A DNA stretch of 62,141 bases. Origin: Pseudonocardia sp. 73-21 (GTDB lineage: Bacteria; Actinomycetota; Actinomycetes; Mycobacteriales; Pseudonocardiaceae). The DNA is taken from the NCBI RefSeq assembly GCF_001899645.1, contig NZ_MKVV01000064.1, positions 42,146-104,286 on the forward strand. Reading direction: 5' to 3'. Each line of letters starts with the position of its first letter. Position 1 is the first letter of the stretch. Made by a program: the position numbers and the translations under genes. This document shows, in pieces, positions 38,517-46,849 of this stretch. A model generated the notes under the pieces. The model was not told the origin of the DNA. It did no database searches and saw only the letters and a list, made by a program, of their open reading frames with translations.

Positions 38517-38945
38517 ATGTTCGAGAGCGTCGGGTGGGGCGAGATCCTCGTCCTGATCGTGGCCGGTCTCTTCATCCTGGGCCCGGAGCGGCTGCCCTCG
38601 GCCGCGGCGTGGCTCGGCAAGAGCATCCGTCAGGTCAAGGAGTACGCGAGCGGCGCACGCGAGCAGCTGCGCGGTGAGTTCGGCCCGGAGTTCGACGAGC
38701 TGCGCAAGCCACTCGAGGAGCTCCGCGGGCTGCGCAACTTCAACCCCCGCACCGCGGCCACCAATGCCCTGTTCGGCGACGACACGCCCGTCAAGCCCAA
38801 CGGCTTCGGCACCGCCCCCCAGAGCGTGACGAACGGCAGCAGCGGCAGCAGCGGCAGCAGCGGTATCGACATGTCGAAGCCCCCGGCGGCGCCGGAGGCC
38901 CTGGCGAAGAACGAGCGCCCCCCGATCGACGACGACGCCACCTGA
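38517..38945 (+). CDS. tatB: Twin-arginine translocase subunit TatB
   Basis: A 142-residue TatB. One N-terminal transmembrane helix ([21 protein letters not shown]) with the conserved hinge GPERLP is followed by an amphipathic helix ([20 protein letters not shown]) and an acidic, low-complexity tail. Part of the tail is a (GSS)n tract from a 9-bp repeat at about 38836-38865. It follows htrA by 17 bases, an order I recall in mycobacteria. It receives folded Tat substrates with TatC. Confidence 0.95.
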   Translation: MFESVGWGEILVLIVAGLFILGPERLPSAAAWLGKSIRQVKEYASGAREQLRGEFGPEFDELRKPLEELRGLRNFNPRTAATNALFGDDTPVKPNGFGTAPQSVTNGSSGSSGSSGIDMSKPPAAPEALAKNERPPIDDDAT

Positions 38946-38949
38946 GCCC

Positions 38950-40365
38950 CTACCCCAGCATCGGGGGTCGCTTCAGGTGCCAGTCCGTCGCCTGCTGGTA
39001 GGCGTGTGCCGCCGACAGGACCAGTCCGTCCGCGTGCCGGGCGCCGACGATCTGCAGGCCCACCGGCAGGCCACCCACGAAGCCGCAGGGCACGCTCGCG
39101 GCCGGTTGCTGCGTCATGTTGAACGGGTAGGTGAACGGCGTCCAGGTGGTCCAGCGCTCGCCGGTCCAGCCCAACGGCACCTCGACGCCCTTCTCGAACG
39201 CGGTGATCGGCAGCGTCGGGGTGAGCAGCAGGTCGAAGCGCGAGTGGAACCCGCCCATCAGGATGCCGAGCTCGTTGCGCACGGCCATGGCCCCGAGGTA
39301 GTCCACCGCGCTGGTACGGGCGCCCTGCTCGGCCACCGCGAGGAGACCGGGGTCGAGGCGGGCGCGCTCGTCGGCGCCGAGGTGCTCGATGCTCTTCGCG
39401 GCCCCGGCGAACCAGAGCGTCTCGAACGCGGCGATCGGGTCGGCGAACCCGGGCTCGACCTCCTCCACCCGGGCGCCCAGCGCCGCGAAGATGTCCACGG
39501 CCGCGGCGAACGCGGCCGCGACGCCGGGGTCGACCACGGCGTGGCCCAGCGCGGGGCTGACGGCGATGCGCAGGCCCGCCATCGACCGTCCGAGCTGCTC
39601 GACGGTCGGCGCCGCCGGCGCCAGGGCCCACGGGTCGCGGGTGTCCGGCTCGGCCATCACGTCGAGCAGCAGCGCGGCGTCGGCGGCCGTGCGCGTCATC
39701 GGGCCGGCGTGGGCGAGCGTGCCGAACGGGCTCGCCGGGTAGAGCGGGGCACGGCCGTAGGTGGGCTTGATCGTGGTCGTGCCGGTGAAGGCAGCCGGGA
39801 TGCGCACGGAGCCGCCGCCGTCGGTGCCGAGGCTCAGCGGCCCCATCCCGAGCGCGACGGCCGCGGCGCTGCCGCCCGACGACCCGCCCGACGTGCGCGA
39901 GGGGTCCCAGGGGTTGCCGGTGGCGCCGGTCAGCGGGGAGTCGGTGACGCCCTTCCAGCCCAGCTCCGGGGTGGTGGTCTTCCCGACGACCACGCCGCCG
40001 TGGGCGCGCACGCGGGCGACCGCCGGCGCGTCGAGCACCCAGGGGCCGGCCGGGTCGATCGAGTGCGAGCCGCGCAGGGTGGGGTGGCCCGCCGTGAGGA
40101 ACAGGTCCTTGACCGAGACCGGCACGCCGTCGATCCGGCCCCGGGGTTCCCCGCGCTGCCAGCGCCGCTCGGACGCCCGGGCCGCGTCGAGCGCGCCGTC
40201 GGCGTCGAGCAGGCAGAACGCGTTGACCTGCGGATCGAGGCGCAGGATGCGGTCGAGCACGGCCTTCGTGGCCTCGACGGGGGAGAGCTCGCCGGTGCGG
40301 TAGGCGCTGAGGAGCTCGGCGGCGGTGAGATCGGCCGCGCTGCGGGCGACGGTGGGGCTGCTCAC
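38950..40365 (-). CDS. Amidase signature family hydrolase
   Basis: A 471-residue amidase with the Ser-cisSer-Lys triad: Lys in VPVSVKDLFL near 86 and the Ser cluster in SRTSGGSSGGSAAAVALGM near 160. The family hydrolyses many amides, including ureido and allophanate-type ones; specificity is not clear. The start overlaps the 2-hydroxyacid dehydrogenase stop by four bases. It belongs to the island with divergent DUF3830 and racemase-like genes, so it may cleave an amide of the substrate treated by those enzymes. Confidence 0.9.
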   Translation of the reverse strand: MSSPTVARSAADLTAAELLSAYRTGELSPVEATKAVLDRILRLDPQVNAFCLLDADGALDAARASERRWQRGEPRGRIDGVPVSVKDLFLTAGHPTLRGSHSIDPAGPWVLDAPAVARVRAHGGVVVGKTTTPELGWKGVTDSPLTGATGNPWDPSRTSGGSSGGSAAAVALGMGPLSLGTDGGGSVRIPAAFTGTTTIKPTYGRAPLYPASPFGTLAHAGPMTRTAADAALLLDVMAEPDTRDPWALAPAAPTVEQLGRSMAGLRIAVSPALGHAVVDPGVAAAFAAAVDIFAALGARVEEVEPGFADPIAAFETLWFAGAAKSIEHLGADERARLDPGLLAVAEQGARTSAVDYLGAMAVRNELGILMGGFHSRFDLLLTPTLPITAFEKGVEVPLGWTGERWTTWTPFTYPFNMTQQPAASVPCGFVGGLPVGLQIVGARHADGLVLSAAHAYQQATDWHLKRPPMLG

Positions 40366-41369
40366 GAACTGCCTCCTGTGGTGCTGATGGGCGGGCTCGT
40401 GGCCTCGCCCGACGTGACGTAGCCGAGCGACTTGTCCACCACGTTGTGGAGGGGTTCGCCCGCGCGGTAGCGGGCGAGGTTGGCGGTGAAGACGTCGGCG
40501 AGGGCGCGGCGCCAGCCGATGGTGTCACCGGACATGTGGGGCGAGACGATGACACCGGGCAGGTCCCACAGGGGAGAGTCCATCACCAGGGGCTCCTGCG
40601 CCACCACGTCGAGGGCCGCCCCGGCGATCCGGCCCTCGCGCAGTGCGTCCACGAGGTCCGGCTCGACGACCAGCCCGCCGCGGCCGACGTTGATCACCCG
40701 GGCCCGGGCGGGCAGCGCGGCCAGCGCCGCCGCGTCGAGCATCCCGCGGGTGGCGTCGGTGAGCGGGGCGGCGAGCACGAGCCAGTCGGCGGTGGGGAGC
40801 AGCCCGGGCAGGTCGTCGAACGGGTGGACGCCGTCGGCGGCGCGGCGCCCGACGAGGTCGACGGTGACACCGACCGCCCCGAGCATCCGCGCGATGGCAT
40901 GCCCGATCGGCCCGCTGCCCACCACGACGGCCCGGGTTCCGGCCACCACCTGCGTCTCGCGGTGGTGCCAGTCGTGGCGCGCCTGCGCCGCGAGTGTGCC
41001 GGGCAGGTCCTTCGCCATCGCCAGGACCAGGCCCAGCACGTACTCGGCCATGGGCGCGTCGAACACGCCGCGGGAGTTGGTCAGGGCCACGTCGGAGTCG
41101 AGCAGGCCCGGGAACAGCAGGCGGTCGACCCCGGCGCTGGCGGTGTGCACCCAGCGCAGGTCGGACGTGTCGGTGGTGGGCCAGGCGTCACGGACGGCGT
41201 CGGAGAGGAAGTCCCACACCAGCAGCACCTCGGTGCCGGGCAGGGCCTTCGCGAGGCCGTCGGCGTCGGTGACCAGGCGGACGCCGTCAAGATCGAGATG
41301 TGGCGGGGGATCGTCGCTGTGCAGGACGGTGAGCGCCGAGAGGGGCCGCTGAGCTGCGGAAACGGACAA
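40362..41369 (-). CDS. D-2-hydroxyacid dehydrogenase
   Basis: A 335-residue NAD(P)-dependent 2-hydroxyacid dehydrogenase. The nucleotide-binding motif is VVGSGPIGHAIARMLGAVG near 148. INVGRGGLVVEPDLVDAL carries the conserved Arg. The catalytic His lies in VIVSPHMSGDT and the Glu in VAQEPLVMDSPLW. It would reduce a 2-oxoacid or oxidise its hydroxyacid. It leads the minus-strand half of the island and starts 34 bases from the consensus promoter at 41404, which points the other way. Confidence 0.92.
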   Translation of the reverse strand: MSVSAAQRPLSALTVLHSDDPPPHLDLDGVRLVTDADGLAKALPGTEVLLVWDFLSDAVRDAWPTTDTSDLRWVHTASAGVDRLLFPGLLDSDVALTNSRGVFDAPMAEYVLGLVLAMAKDLPGTLAAQARHDWHHRETQVVAGTRAVVVGSGPIGHAIARMLGAVGVTVDLVGRRAADGVHPFDDLPGLLPTADWLVLAAPLTDATRGMLDAAALAALPARARVINVGRGGLVVEPDLVDALREGRIAGAALDVVAQEPLVMDSPLWDLPGVIVSPHMSGDTIGWRRALADVFTANLARYRAGEPLHNVVDKSLGYVTSGEATSPPISTTGGSS

Positions 41370-41403
41370 GCTGGGGTGTCCTTCGAACGTCGGGCCCGGA
41401 TGT

Positions 41404-41431
41404 TTGACACGCTAGGAACCGCTCGTATGAT
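41404..41431 (+). promoter_or_regulatory. Consensus sigma-70 promoter of the DUF3830 operon
   Basis: TTGACA (41404-41409), a 16-base spacer and TATGAT (41426-41431) give a near-perfect housekeeping promoter, rare in this GC-rich window. Its -10 overlaps the operator at 41429-41442. Transcription would start near 41438 and run to the DUF3830 ATG at 41499. Confidence 0.8.
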
Positions 41432-41442
41432 TGTCAACAATC
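41429..41442. promoter_or_regulatory. GntR/FCD-type operator, copy 1
   Basis: GATTGTCAACAATC is a perfect 6-base inverted repeat around CA, of the TNGT-N2-ACNA form used by FadR-like regulators. It sits over the -10 and start point. The core ATTGTCAACAAT recurs exactly at 44276-44287. Confidence 0.75.
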
Positions 41443-41498
41443 CGCGGCGCTGCGGCGGCTGTATCCCTGAACGCCCTGCTACCGCCGGGAGTGGCCCC

Positions 41499-42023
41499 AT
41501 GTCCAAACTCATCCGCATCACCCTCGAGAAGCGCGGCGTCTCGTGCGTCGCCGAGCTGCTCGAGAAGGAAGCGCCCCGCACCAGCGCGGCCGTCTGGGAG
41601 GCCCTCGCCGAGGCGCCCCTGGGCGGGCCCGCGCAGCACGCGAAGTACGCCCGCAACGAGGTGTACTCGATCGTCCGGCGCTTCGGCCCGAAGATCGGCC
41701 ACGAGAACACCACCGTGACCCCGATCCCCGGTGACGTCTGCTACTTCGACTTCGCGGGCGGCGTGCTGGACGCGTCGTTCAAGGAGGACCAGGACATCGA
41801 CCAGGTCGAGGGTGGCATCGACCTGGCGATCTTCTACGGGCGCAACAACCTGCTGATGAACGGCGACATCGGCTGGGTGCCGGGCAACGTCTACGCCACG
41901 ATCGTGGACGGTCTGCCCGCGATGGCCGAGGCCTGCCACGACGTCTGGCGCTCGGGCAGCGTGGGCGAGAAGCTCGTCTACTCGCGCCTCGAGGCGTCCT
42001 CGCCGCGATCCGTCGCCGACTGA
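41499..42023 (+). CDS. DUF3830 family protein
   Basis: A 174-residue protein of the DUF3830 family (MSKLIRITLEKRGVSCVAELLEKEAPRTSAAVWEAL...VYSIVRRF). This small beta-rich fold resembles cyclophilins and is often found beside maleate-isomerase-like genes. The GDVCYFDFAGGVLD and GVINLAIFYGRN-like strands fit. No established activity is known. It is the first gene of the island's plus-strand operon, and its stop overlaps the next ATG (TGATG). Confidence 0.88.
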   Translation: MSKLIRITLEKRGVSCVAELLEKEAPRTSAAVWEALAEAPLGGPAQHAKYARNEVYSIVRRFGPKIGHENTTVTPIPGDVCYFDFAGGVLDASFKEDQDIDQVEGGIDLAIFYGRNNLLMNGDIGWVPGNVYATIVDGLPAMAEACHDVWRSGSVGEKLVYSRLEASSPRSVAD

Positions 42024-42856
42024 TGCCCACCGAGCTGTCGGTCGGCCACACTGCCTCCGAGAACATGTCTGGACCCACGTCCCAGCACGGCATCGGCGTC
42101 GTCGCCCCGTTCGACTTCGCGCTCGACCGCGAGCTCTGGCGCTGGGTGCCCGAGGACATCTCGCTCTACCTCACCCGCCTGCCGTTCTTCACGACGCCGA
42201 TGACCGTCGAGATGGCGGTGGCCTGCGGCGACCGCCGCGCGATGCGCCGCGCCACCCGCGACGTCCTCACGCCGGAGCCCGCCGTCGTCGCGTACGCGTG
42301 CACGTCCGGCAGCTTCGTCGACGGTGCGCTGGGCGAGCAGGTGCTGCGGCGCACGATGCTCGACGCCGGGGCGCCCGCGGCCTGCACCACGTCCGGGGCG
42401 CTGATCGATGCGCTCGCCGTGCTCGGGGTGAACCGGATCGCGATCGCCACGCCGTACGTCGAGCCGGTCACGCGCCGGCTGGTCGGGTTCCTGTCGGAGA
42501 GCGGCGTGCGCACCGTGTCGTGCGAGGGGCTCGGGCTGCTCGGCAACATCTGGCGCGTCACGTACGCGCAGGTGGTGGACGTCGTGCAGGCCGCCGACTG
42601 CGACGACGCGGAGGCGCTGTTCATCAGCTGCACCAACGTGCCCACCTACGACCTCATCGAGCCGCTGGAGCAGGCGCTCGGCAAGCCCGTGCTCACCGCC
42701 AACCAGGTGACGATGTGGGCCGCGCTGCGGGCCATGGGCCGCACGGCGGTGGGTGGTGGGCGGCTGCTGGCCGCCGGCCTCGGTGGCCCGGTCGGCATCG
42801 CCCCCGTGGACGGCCCCGGACTGGTGGCCGTCCCCGACCAGACAGGAGCTGCATGA
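42023..42856 (+). CDS. Maleate isomerase/Asp-Glu racemase-fold enzyme, two-cysteine
   Basis: A 277-residue enzyme of the maleate cis-trans isomerase / arylmalonate decarboxylase superfamily. Both catalytic cysteines are present: Cys93 in YACTSGSF and Cys203 in ISCTNVP. Two catalytic Cys support an isomerase or racemase acting by proton transfer or covalent addition. It begins at the TGATG overlap and ends in a four-base overlap with its single-Cys paralogue. The substrate is probably a dicarboxylate or a malonate-type acid (inference). Confidence 0.9.
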   Translation: MPTELSVGHTASENMSGPTSQHGIGVVAPFDFALDRELWRWVPEDISLYLTRLPFFTTPMTVEMAVACGDRRAMRRATRDVLTPEPAVVAYACTSGSFVDGALGEQVLRRTMLDAGAPAACTTSGALIDALAVLGVNRIAIATPYVEPVTRRLVGFLSESGVRTVSCEGLGLLGNIWRVTYAQVVDVVQAADCDDAEALFISCTNVPTYDLIEPLEQALGKPVLTANQVTMWAALRAMGRTAVGGGRLLAAGLGGPVGIAPVDGPGLVAVPDQTGAA

Positions 42857-43560
42857 ACAAGACCGTCGGGATCCTCTACCCCGGTTACTCGGCCGAGGAC
42901 GACTACCCGCTCGCCGAGAAGCTGCTCGGCGGCCCGGCGCTGCCGCTGGTGCACACCGAGATGCGGGTCGACGCCCACCGCGTCGACGCCCTGCTCGACA
43001 TCGGCGGCGACGACGTGCTGGCCGCCGGGTGGAAGGAGCTCCCGCAGCCGCTCGACGCCGTGGTGTGGGCCTGCACCAGCGGCAGCTTCGTCTTCGGCTG
43101 GGACGGCGCGGCGGCGCAGGTCGCGGCGCTGCGGGGCACCGCGGGGGTGCCGGCGTCGAGCACGTCGTTCGCGTTCGTCGACGCGTGCGCGCACCTGGAC
43201 GTCGCGAAGGTGGCGGTCGGCGCCACCTACCCCGACGACGTGGCCGCCCGGTTCGTCGACTTCCTGGCCTCGGCCGGCATCGAGGTGCTGACGCGGTCGT
43301 CGCGGGGGATCGTCACGGCCGCGGAGGTGGGCACGCTCCCGCCCGAGACCGTGCTCGACTTCGCCGCGGCGGCCGACCACCCCGACGCCGACGCCGTGCT
43401 GCTGCCCGACACCGCGCTGCACACCATCGGTCTGCTCGACGCGCTGGAGGAGCGGGTGGGCAAGCCGGTGCTCACGGCCAACCAGGTCAGCATCTGGCAG
43501 GGACTCCGGCTCGCCGGGGCCGCCGATCCCCGGCCGGGCTTCGGCGCCCTGTTCCGGTGA
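42853..43560 (+). CDS. Maleate isomerase-fold paralogue lacking the second Cys
   Basis: A 235-residue homologue of the preceding protein. It keeps Cys74 in WACTSGSF. The position of the second Cys holds Asp186 (LLPDTALH aligns with FISCTNVP). KPVLTANQV is retained in both. Single-Cys members include decarboxylases, although those usually keep the other cysteine. It may be an altered enzyme or the partner subunit of a heterodimer. AGGAGCT precedes the ATG. Confidence 0.88.
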   Translation: MNKTVGILYPGYSAEDDYPLAEKLLGGPALPLVHTEMRVDAHRVDALLDIGGDDVLAAGWKELPQPLDAVVWACTSGSFVFGWDGAAAQVAALRGTAGVPASSTSFAFVDACAHLDVAKVAVGATYPDDVAARFVDFLASAGIEVLTRSSRGIVTAAEVGTLPPETVLDFAAAADHPDADAVLLPDTALHTIGLLDALEERVGKPVLTANQVSIWQGLRLAGAADPRPGFGALFR

Positions 43561-44234
43561 TGGACCTCACGGGTCTGGAGCCGGTCGAGCGCCGCTCCAC
43601 CGCCGCCATCGTCGCCGACCGGCTGCGTGAGGCGATCATGCGCGGCACGTTCCCACCCGGTACCCAGCTCGGTGAGGTGGAGCTGGCCACGCGGTTGGGG
43701 GTCAGCCGCGGGCCGTTGCGCGAGGCCATGCAGTGGCTCGTGGCGGAGGGGCTGCTGCGCAGCGTCCGCAACCGCGGGCTGTTCGTCCGTGATCTCGACG
43801 CCGCTGACGTCCGCGACGTCTACGCGGCCCGCGCGGCCGTCGAGCGGGCGGCGGGTCTGCTGCTCATCGCGGGGGACCGGGCGGCCGCCGTGGTCCGGCT
43901 GAGCGCGTCCCTGGCCGCGATGGAGGCCGCCGCGGGTGACCCGGTGGCCCTCGCCGACGCCGACCACGCCTTCCACCACGAGCTCGTGGCCGCGTCGGGC
44001 AGCCCGCGGCTGCAGCGCATGGCCGACACGCTGCTCGTGGAGACACGGATGTGCCTGGCGGCGTTGCAGGACAACCCACCCCCCGCCGAGGACCTGCTCG
44101 CCGAGCACCGGGCGCTGCTCGACGCCGTCCGCACCGGGGACGTGGCCCGCCTGACGACCGTGCTGGAGGCGCACATGGCCGACGCGGTGGACCGCATCCT
44201 CGCGCCGGCCGGGGAGTCCGCGGTGTCGGCCTGA
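43560..44234 (+). CDS. GntR-family regulator, FCD subfamily
   Basis: A 224-residue transcription factor. The winged helix (about 10-75) contains ADRLREAIMRGTFPPGTQLGEVELATRLGVSRGPLREAMQWLVAEGLL. The helical FCD effector domain has the metal-binding pattern D-x3-H in ADADHAFHHELV and later His in LLAEHRALLDAV and VLEAHMADAV. It lies inside the island, and the matching palindromes at 41429 and 44276 are its probable operators. It overlaps the upstream gene by one base. The ligand may be an island metabolite. Confidence 0.94.
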   Translation: MDLTGLEPVERRSTAAIVADRLREAIMRGTFPPGTQLGEVELATRLGVSRGPLREAMQWLVAEGLLRSVRNRGLFVRDLDAADVRDVYAARAAVERAAGLLLIAGDRAAAVVRLSASLAAMEAAAGDPVALADADHAFHHELVAASGSPRLQRMADTLLVETRMCLAALQDNPPPAEDLLAEHRALLDAVRTGDVARLTTVLEAHMADAVDRILAPAGESAVSA

Positions 44235-44275
44235 CCCTTGTCCGGGAGCGCCACGGCGTGCTTCCATCGACGCAG

Positions 44276-44287
44276 ATTGTCAACAAT
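44276..44287. promoter_or_regulatory. GntR/FCD-type operator, copy 2
   Basis: ATTGTCAACAAT is identical to the core of copy 1 and lies 22 bases before the aminotransferase ATG. An overlapping TTGTC-N7-GACAA repeat extends it. No good -10/-35 pair is evident next to it, so the aminotransferase promoter is not placed. Confidence 0.7.
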
Positions 44288-44308
44288 TCGACAACCTTGG
44301 AGCTCCCC

Positions 44309-45553
44309 ATGGCCCAGCTGTCCCCCCTCCTCAAGCAGGCGACGCCGGTGCAGGTCGCCCGCGGCGAGGGCGTGTACCTCCACGACACCGACGGCCGCCG
44401 TCACCTGGACTTCACCGCCGGCATCGGCGTCACGAGCACCGGGCACTGCCACCCGCGCGTGGTCGCGGCGGCGCAGGAGCAGGTGGCCACGCTGATCCAC
44501 GGCCAGTACACGACGGTCATGCACCAGCCGCTGCGCAGGCTCACCGAGCGCCTCGGCGACGTGCTGCCGCCCGCGCTGGACAGCGTGTTCTTCCTGAACT
44601 CGGGCAGCGAGGCCGTCGAGGCGTCGGTGCGGCTGGCCCGGCACGCCACCGGCCGTCCGATGATCGTCGCGTTCGACGGCGGGTTCCACGGCCGCACGAT
44701 GGGCGCCGCGGCGCTCACCACGTCGGGGGCGAAGATCCGCGCCGGCCTGGGCCCCATGATGGGCGGCGTGGCGTTCGCGCCGTTCCCGTACGCGTTCCGG
44801 TACGGCTGGAGCGAGGAGGAGACCGTCGCGTTCTGCCTCCGCGAGCTGGACCGGCTGCTGATCACGGCCGCGCCCGCGTCGGACGTCGCGGCGTTCATCG
44901 TGGAGCCGGTGCTCGGTGAGGGCGGCTACGTGCCCACCCCGCCCGCGTTCCTGGAGGGCCTGCGCGAGCGCGCCGACGTCCACGGGATCCTGCTCATCGC
45001 CGACGAGGTGCAGACCGGGTTCGGGCGCACCGGCAGGTTCTGGGGCCACCAGTTCTCATCGGTCACGCCGGATATCCTGATCACGGCGAAGGGCCTGGCC
45101 AGCGGGTTCCCGCTCTCGGGCATCGCGGCGTCGGCGGAGCTGATGGCGAAGGCGAAGCCGGGCTCGCAGGGCGGCACCTACGGCGGCAACGCCGTGGCCT
45201 GCGCCGCGGCCCTGGCCACGATCGACGTGATCGAGGACGAGGGCCTCGTCGCCAACGCGGGGGAGCAGGGCCTGCGGCTGCTGGAGGGGCTGCGCAAGGT
45301 GGCGGCCGACCACCCCGGTATCGCCGACGTCCGCGGCCTGGGCCTGATGGTGGGCAACGAGTTCTGCCACGCCGACGGCACCCCCGACGCGGAGGGGGCG
45401 GCGAGGGCGCACGCGGCGGCGACGGAGAAGGGCCTGCTCCTGCTCACCTGCGGACCGTTCGGCAACGTCGTGCGCATGATCCCGCCGCTGATCGTGACGG
45501 CCGATCAGGTGGACGAGGGCGTGGCCCTGTGGCGCGAGGCCTTGACCGGCTGA
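44309..45553 (+). CDS. Class III PLP aminotransferase
   Basis: A 414-residue omega-type aminotransferase. GIGVTSTGHCHPRVV, FFLNSGSEAVEASVRLAR and FDGGFHGRTMGAAALT are the N-half signatures. The PLP Asp is in LLIADEVQTGFGRTG and the Schiff-base Lys in ILITAKGLASGFPLSG. Relatives act on 4-aminobutyrate, ornithine or beta-amino acids. As part of the island it could interconvert an amino acid with an oxo acid for the 2-hydroxyacid dehydrogenase. A perfect hairpin ends the gene. Confidence 0.92.
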   Translation: MAQLSPLLKQATPVQVARGEGVYLHDTDGRRHLDFTAGIGVTSTGHCHPRVVAAAQEQVATLIHGQYTTVMHQPLRRLTERLGDVLPPALDSVFFLNSGSEAVEASVRLARHATGRPMIVAFDGGFHGRTMGAAALTTSGAKIRAGLGPMMGGVAFAPFPYAFRYGWSEEETVAFCLRELDRLLITAAPASDVAAFIVEPVLGEGGYVPTPPAFLEGLRERADVHGILLIADEVQTGFGRTGRFWGHQFSSVTPDILITAKGLASGFPLSGIAASAELMAKAKPGSQGGTYGGNAVACAAALATIDVIEDEGLVANAGEQGLRLLEGLRKVAADHPGIADVRGLGLMVGNEFCHADGTPDAEGAARAHAAATEKGLLLLTCGPFGNVVRMIPPLIVTADQVDEGVALWREALTG

Positions 45554-45563
45554 CGCCGGGGTC

Positions 45564-45603
45564 GTGCGCGGATATCAGTGCCAGGGCACTGATATCCGCG
45601 CAC
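45564..45603. terminator. Perfect 19-bp hairpin between convergent genes
   Basis: GTGCGCGGATATCAGTGCC (45564-45582) pairs exactly with 45585-45603 across a two-base AG. It lies between the aminotransferase and mrp stops and can terminate both. The arm is the same sequence family as the repeats at 5271-5382. Confidence 0.85.
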
Positions 45604-45610
45604 AGGCGCG

Positions 45611-46753
45611 TCAGCGCTTCGTGACCGGGCTGATGTTCAGGCTCATCCCGGCCAGGCCGCGGGCCCGCGTGGTGAGCTTGTTCGAGATGGCCTGCAGCGC
45701 CTTCGCCGCGGGGGCGTCGGGGTTCGCCAGGACGATGGGGGTGCCTTCGTCGCCGCACTCGCGGACGCGGGTCTCCAGCGGGACCTGGCCCAGCAGGGAC
45801 ACCGGCGCGCCCAGGCTCTTCGTCAGCGAGTCGGCCACCGTCTGGCCGCCGCCGCTGCCGAAGACCTCCATGCGGGAGCCGTCGGGCAGCTCCATCCAGC
45901 TCATGTTCTCGACGACACCGGCGATGCGCTGGCGCGTCTGCAGGGCGATGGAGCCGGCTCGCTCGGCCACCTCGGCCGCGGCCTGCTGCGGCGTGGTGAC
46001 CACGAGCAGTTCGGCGTTGGGGATGAGCTGCGCCGTGGAGATGGCGATGTCGCCGGTGCCGGGCGGCAGGTCCAGCAGCAGGACGTCGAGGTCGCCCCAG
46101 TAGACGTCGGCGAGGAACTGCTGCAGCGCGCGGTGCAGCATCGGGCCACGCCACACCACCGCCTCGTTGCCGGGGGTGAACATGCCGATCGAGATGACCT
46201 TCACGCCGTGCGCCTGCGGCGGCATGATCATGTTCTCGACCTTGGTGGGCACGTCGGTGGTGCCCAGCATCCGCGGCACCGAGTGGCCGTAGATGTCGGC
46301 GTCCACGACGCCCACCGACAGGCCGCGCGCGGCCATCGCCGCGGCCAGGTTCACCGTGACCGACGACTTGCCGACGCCGCCCTTGCCCGACGCCACGCAG
46401 TAGACGCGGGTCAGTGAACCGGGCTGGGCGAACGGGATCACCGGATCCGCGGAGTCGCCGCGCAGGCCCTTGCGCAGCTCGGTGCGCTGCTCGTCGTTCA
46501 TGACGTCGAGCTCCACCTGCACGCCGGTGACGCCGGCGACGGCCGACACGGCCTCGGTGACCCGCTTGGTGATCGTGTCGCGCATCGGACAGCCGGCGAC
46601 GGTCAGGTAGACGCCGATCGTGGCGAGGCCGTCGGGGGACACCGCCACACCCTTGACCATCCCCAGCTCGGTGATGGGCTTGTGGATCTCGGGATCGTCG
46701 ACGCCCGCGAGCGCGGCGTGGACGGCCTCTTCGATGGTGGTGGTTGCGGACAT
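45611..46753 (-). CDS. mrp: Mrp/NBP35-type Fe-S carrier ATPase
   Basis: A 380-residue P-loop ATPase that handles Fe-S clusters. The N-terminal MIP18/DUF59-like domain (VDDPEIHKPITELGMV...GCPMRDTI) is at 10-90. The deviant Walker A SGKGGVGKSS is near 120, followed by DADIYGHSVPRML and LDLPPGTGD. The CxxC usually found after ENMS is replaced by MELPDGSR, as in other actinobacterial versions I recall. A purine-rich site (GGGAAGG) precedes the ATG at 46753. Confidence 0.93.
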   Translation of the reverse strand: MSATTTIEEAVHAALAGVDDPEIHKPITELGMVKGVAVSPDGLATIGVYLTVAGCPMRDTITKRVTEAVSAVAGVTGVQVELDVMNDEQRTELRKGLRGDSADPVIPFAQPGSLTRVYCVASGKGGVGKSSVTVNLAAAMAARGLSVGVVDADIYGHSVPRMLGTTDVPTKVENMIMPPQAHGVKVISIGMFTPGNEAVVWRGPMLHRALQQFLADVYWGDLDVLLLDLPPGTGDIAISTAQLIPNAELLVVTTPQQAAAEVAERAGSIALQTRQRIAGVVENMSWMELPDGSRMEVFGSGGGQTVADSLTKSLGAPVSLLGQVPLETRVRECGDEGTPIVLANPDAPAAKALQAISNKLTTRARGLAGMSLNISPVTKR

Positions 46754-46849
46754 CACGAGCCTTCCCTCTGCACAGATCCACGGCTTCCGCCGCGACTCGC
46801 CCCATGCTACGGCCGCACCGGCGACGCCCACGTCCGTAGGATGGCCTCG

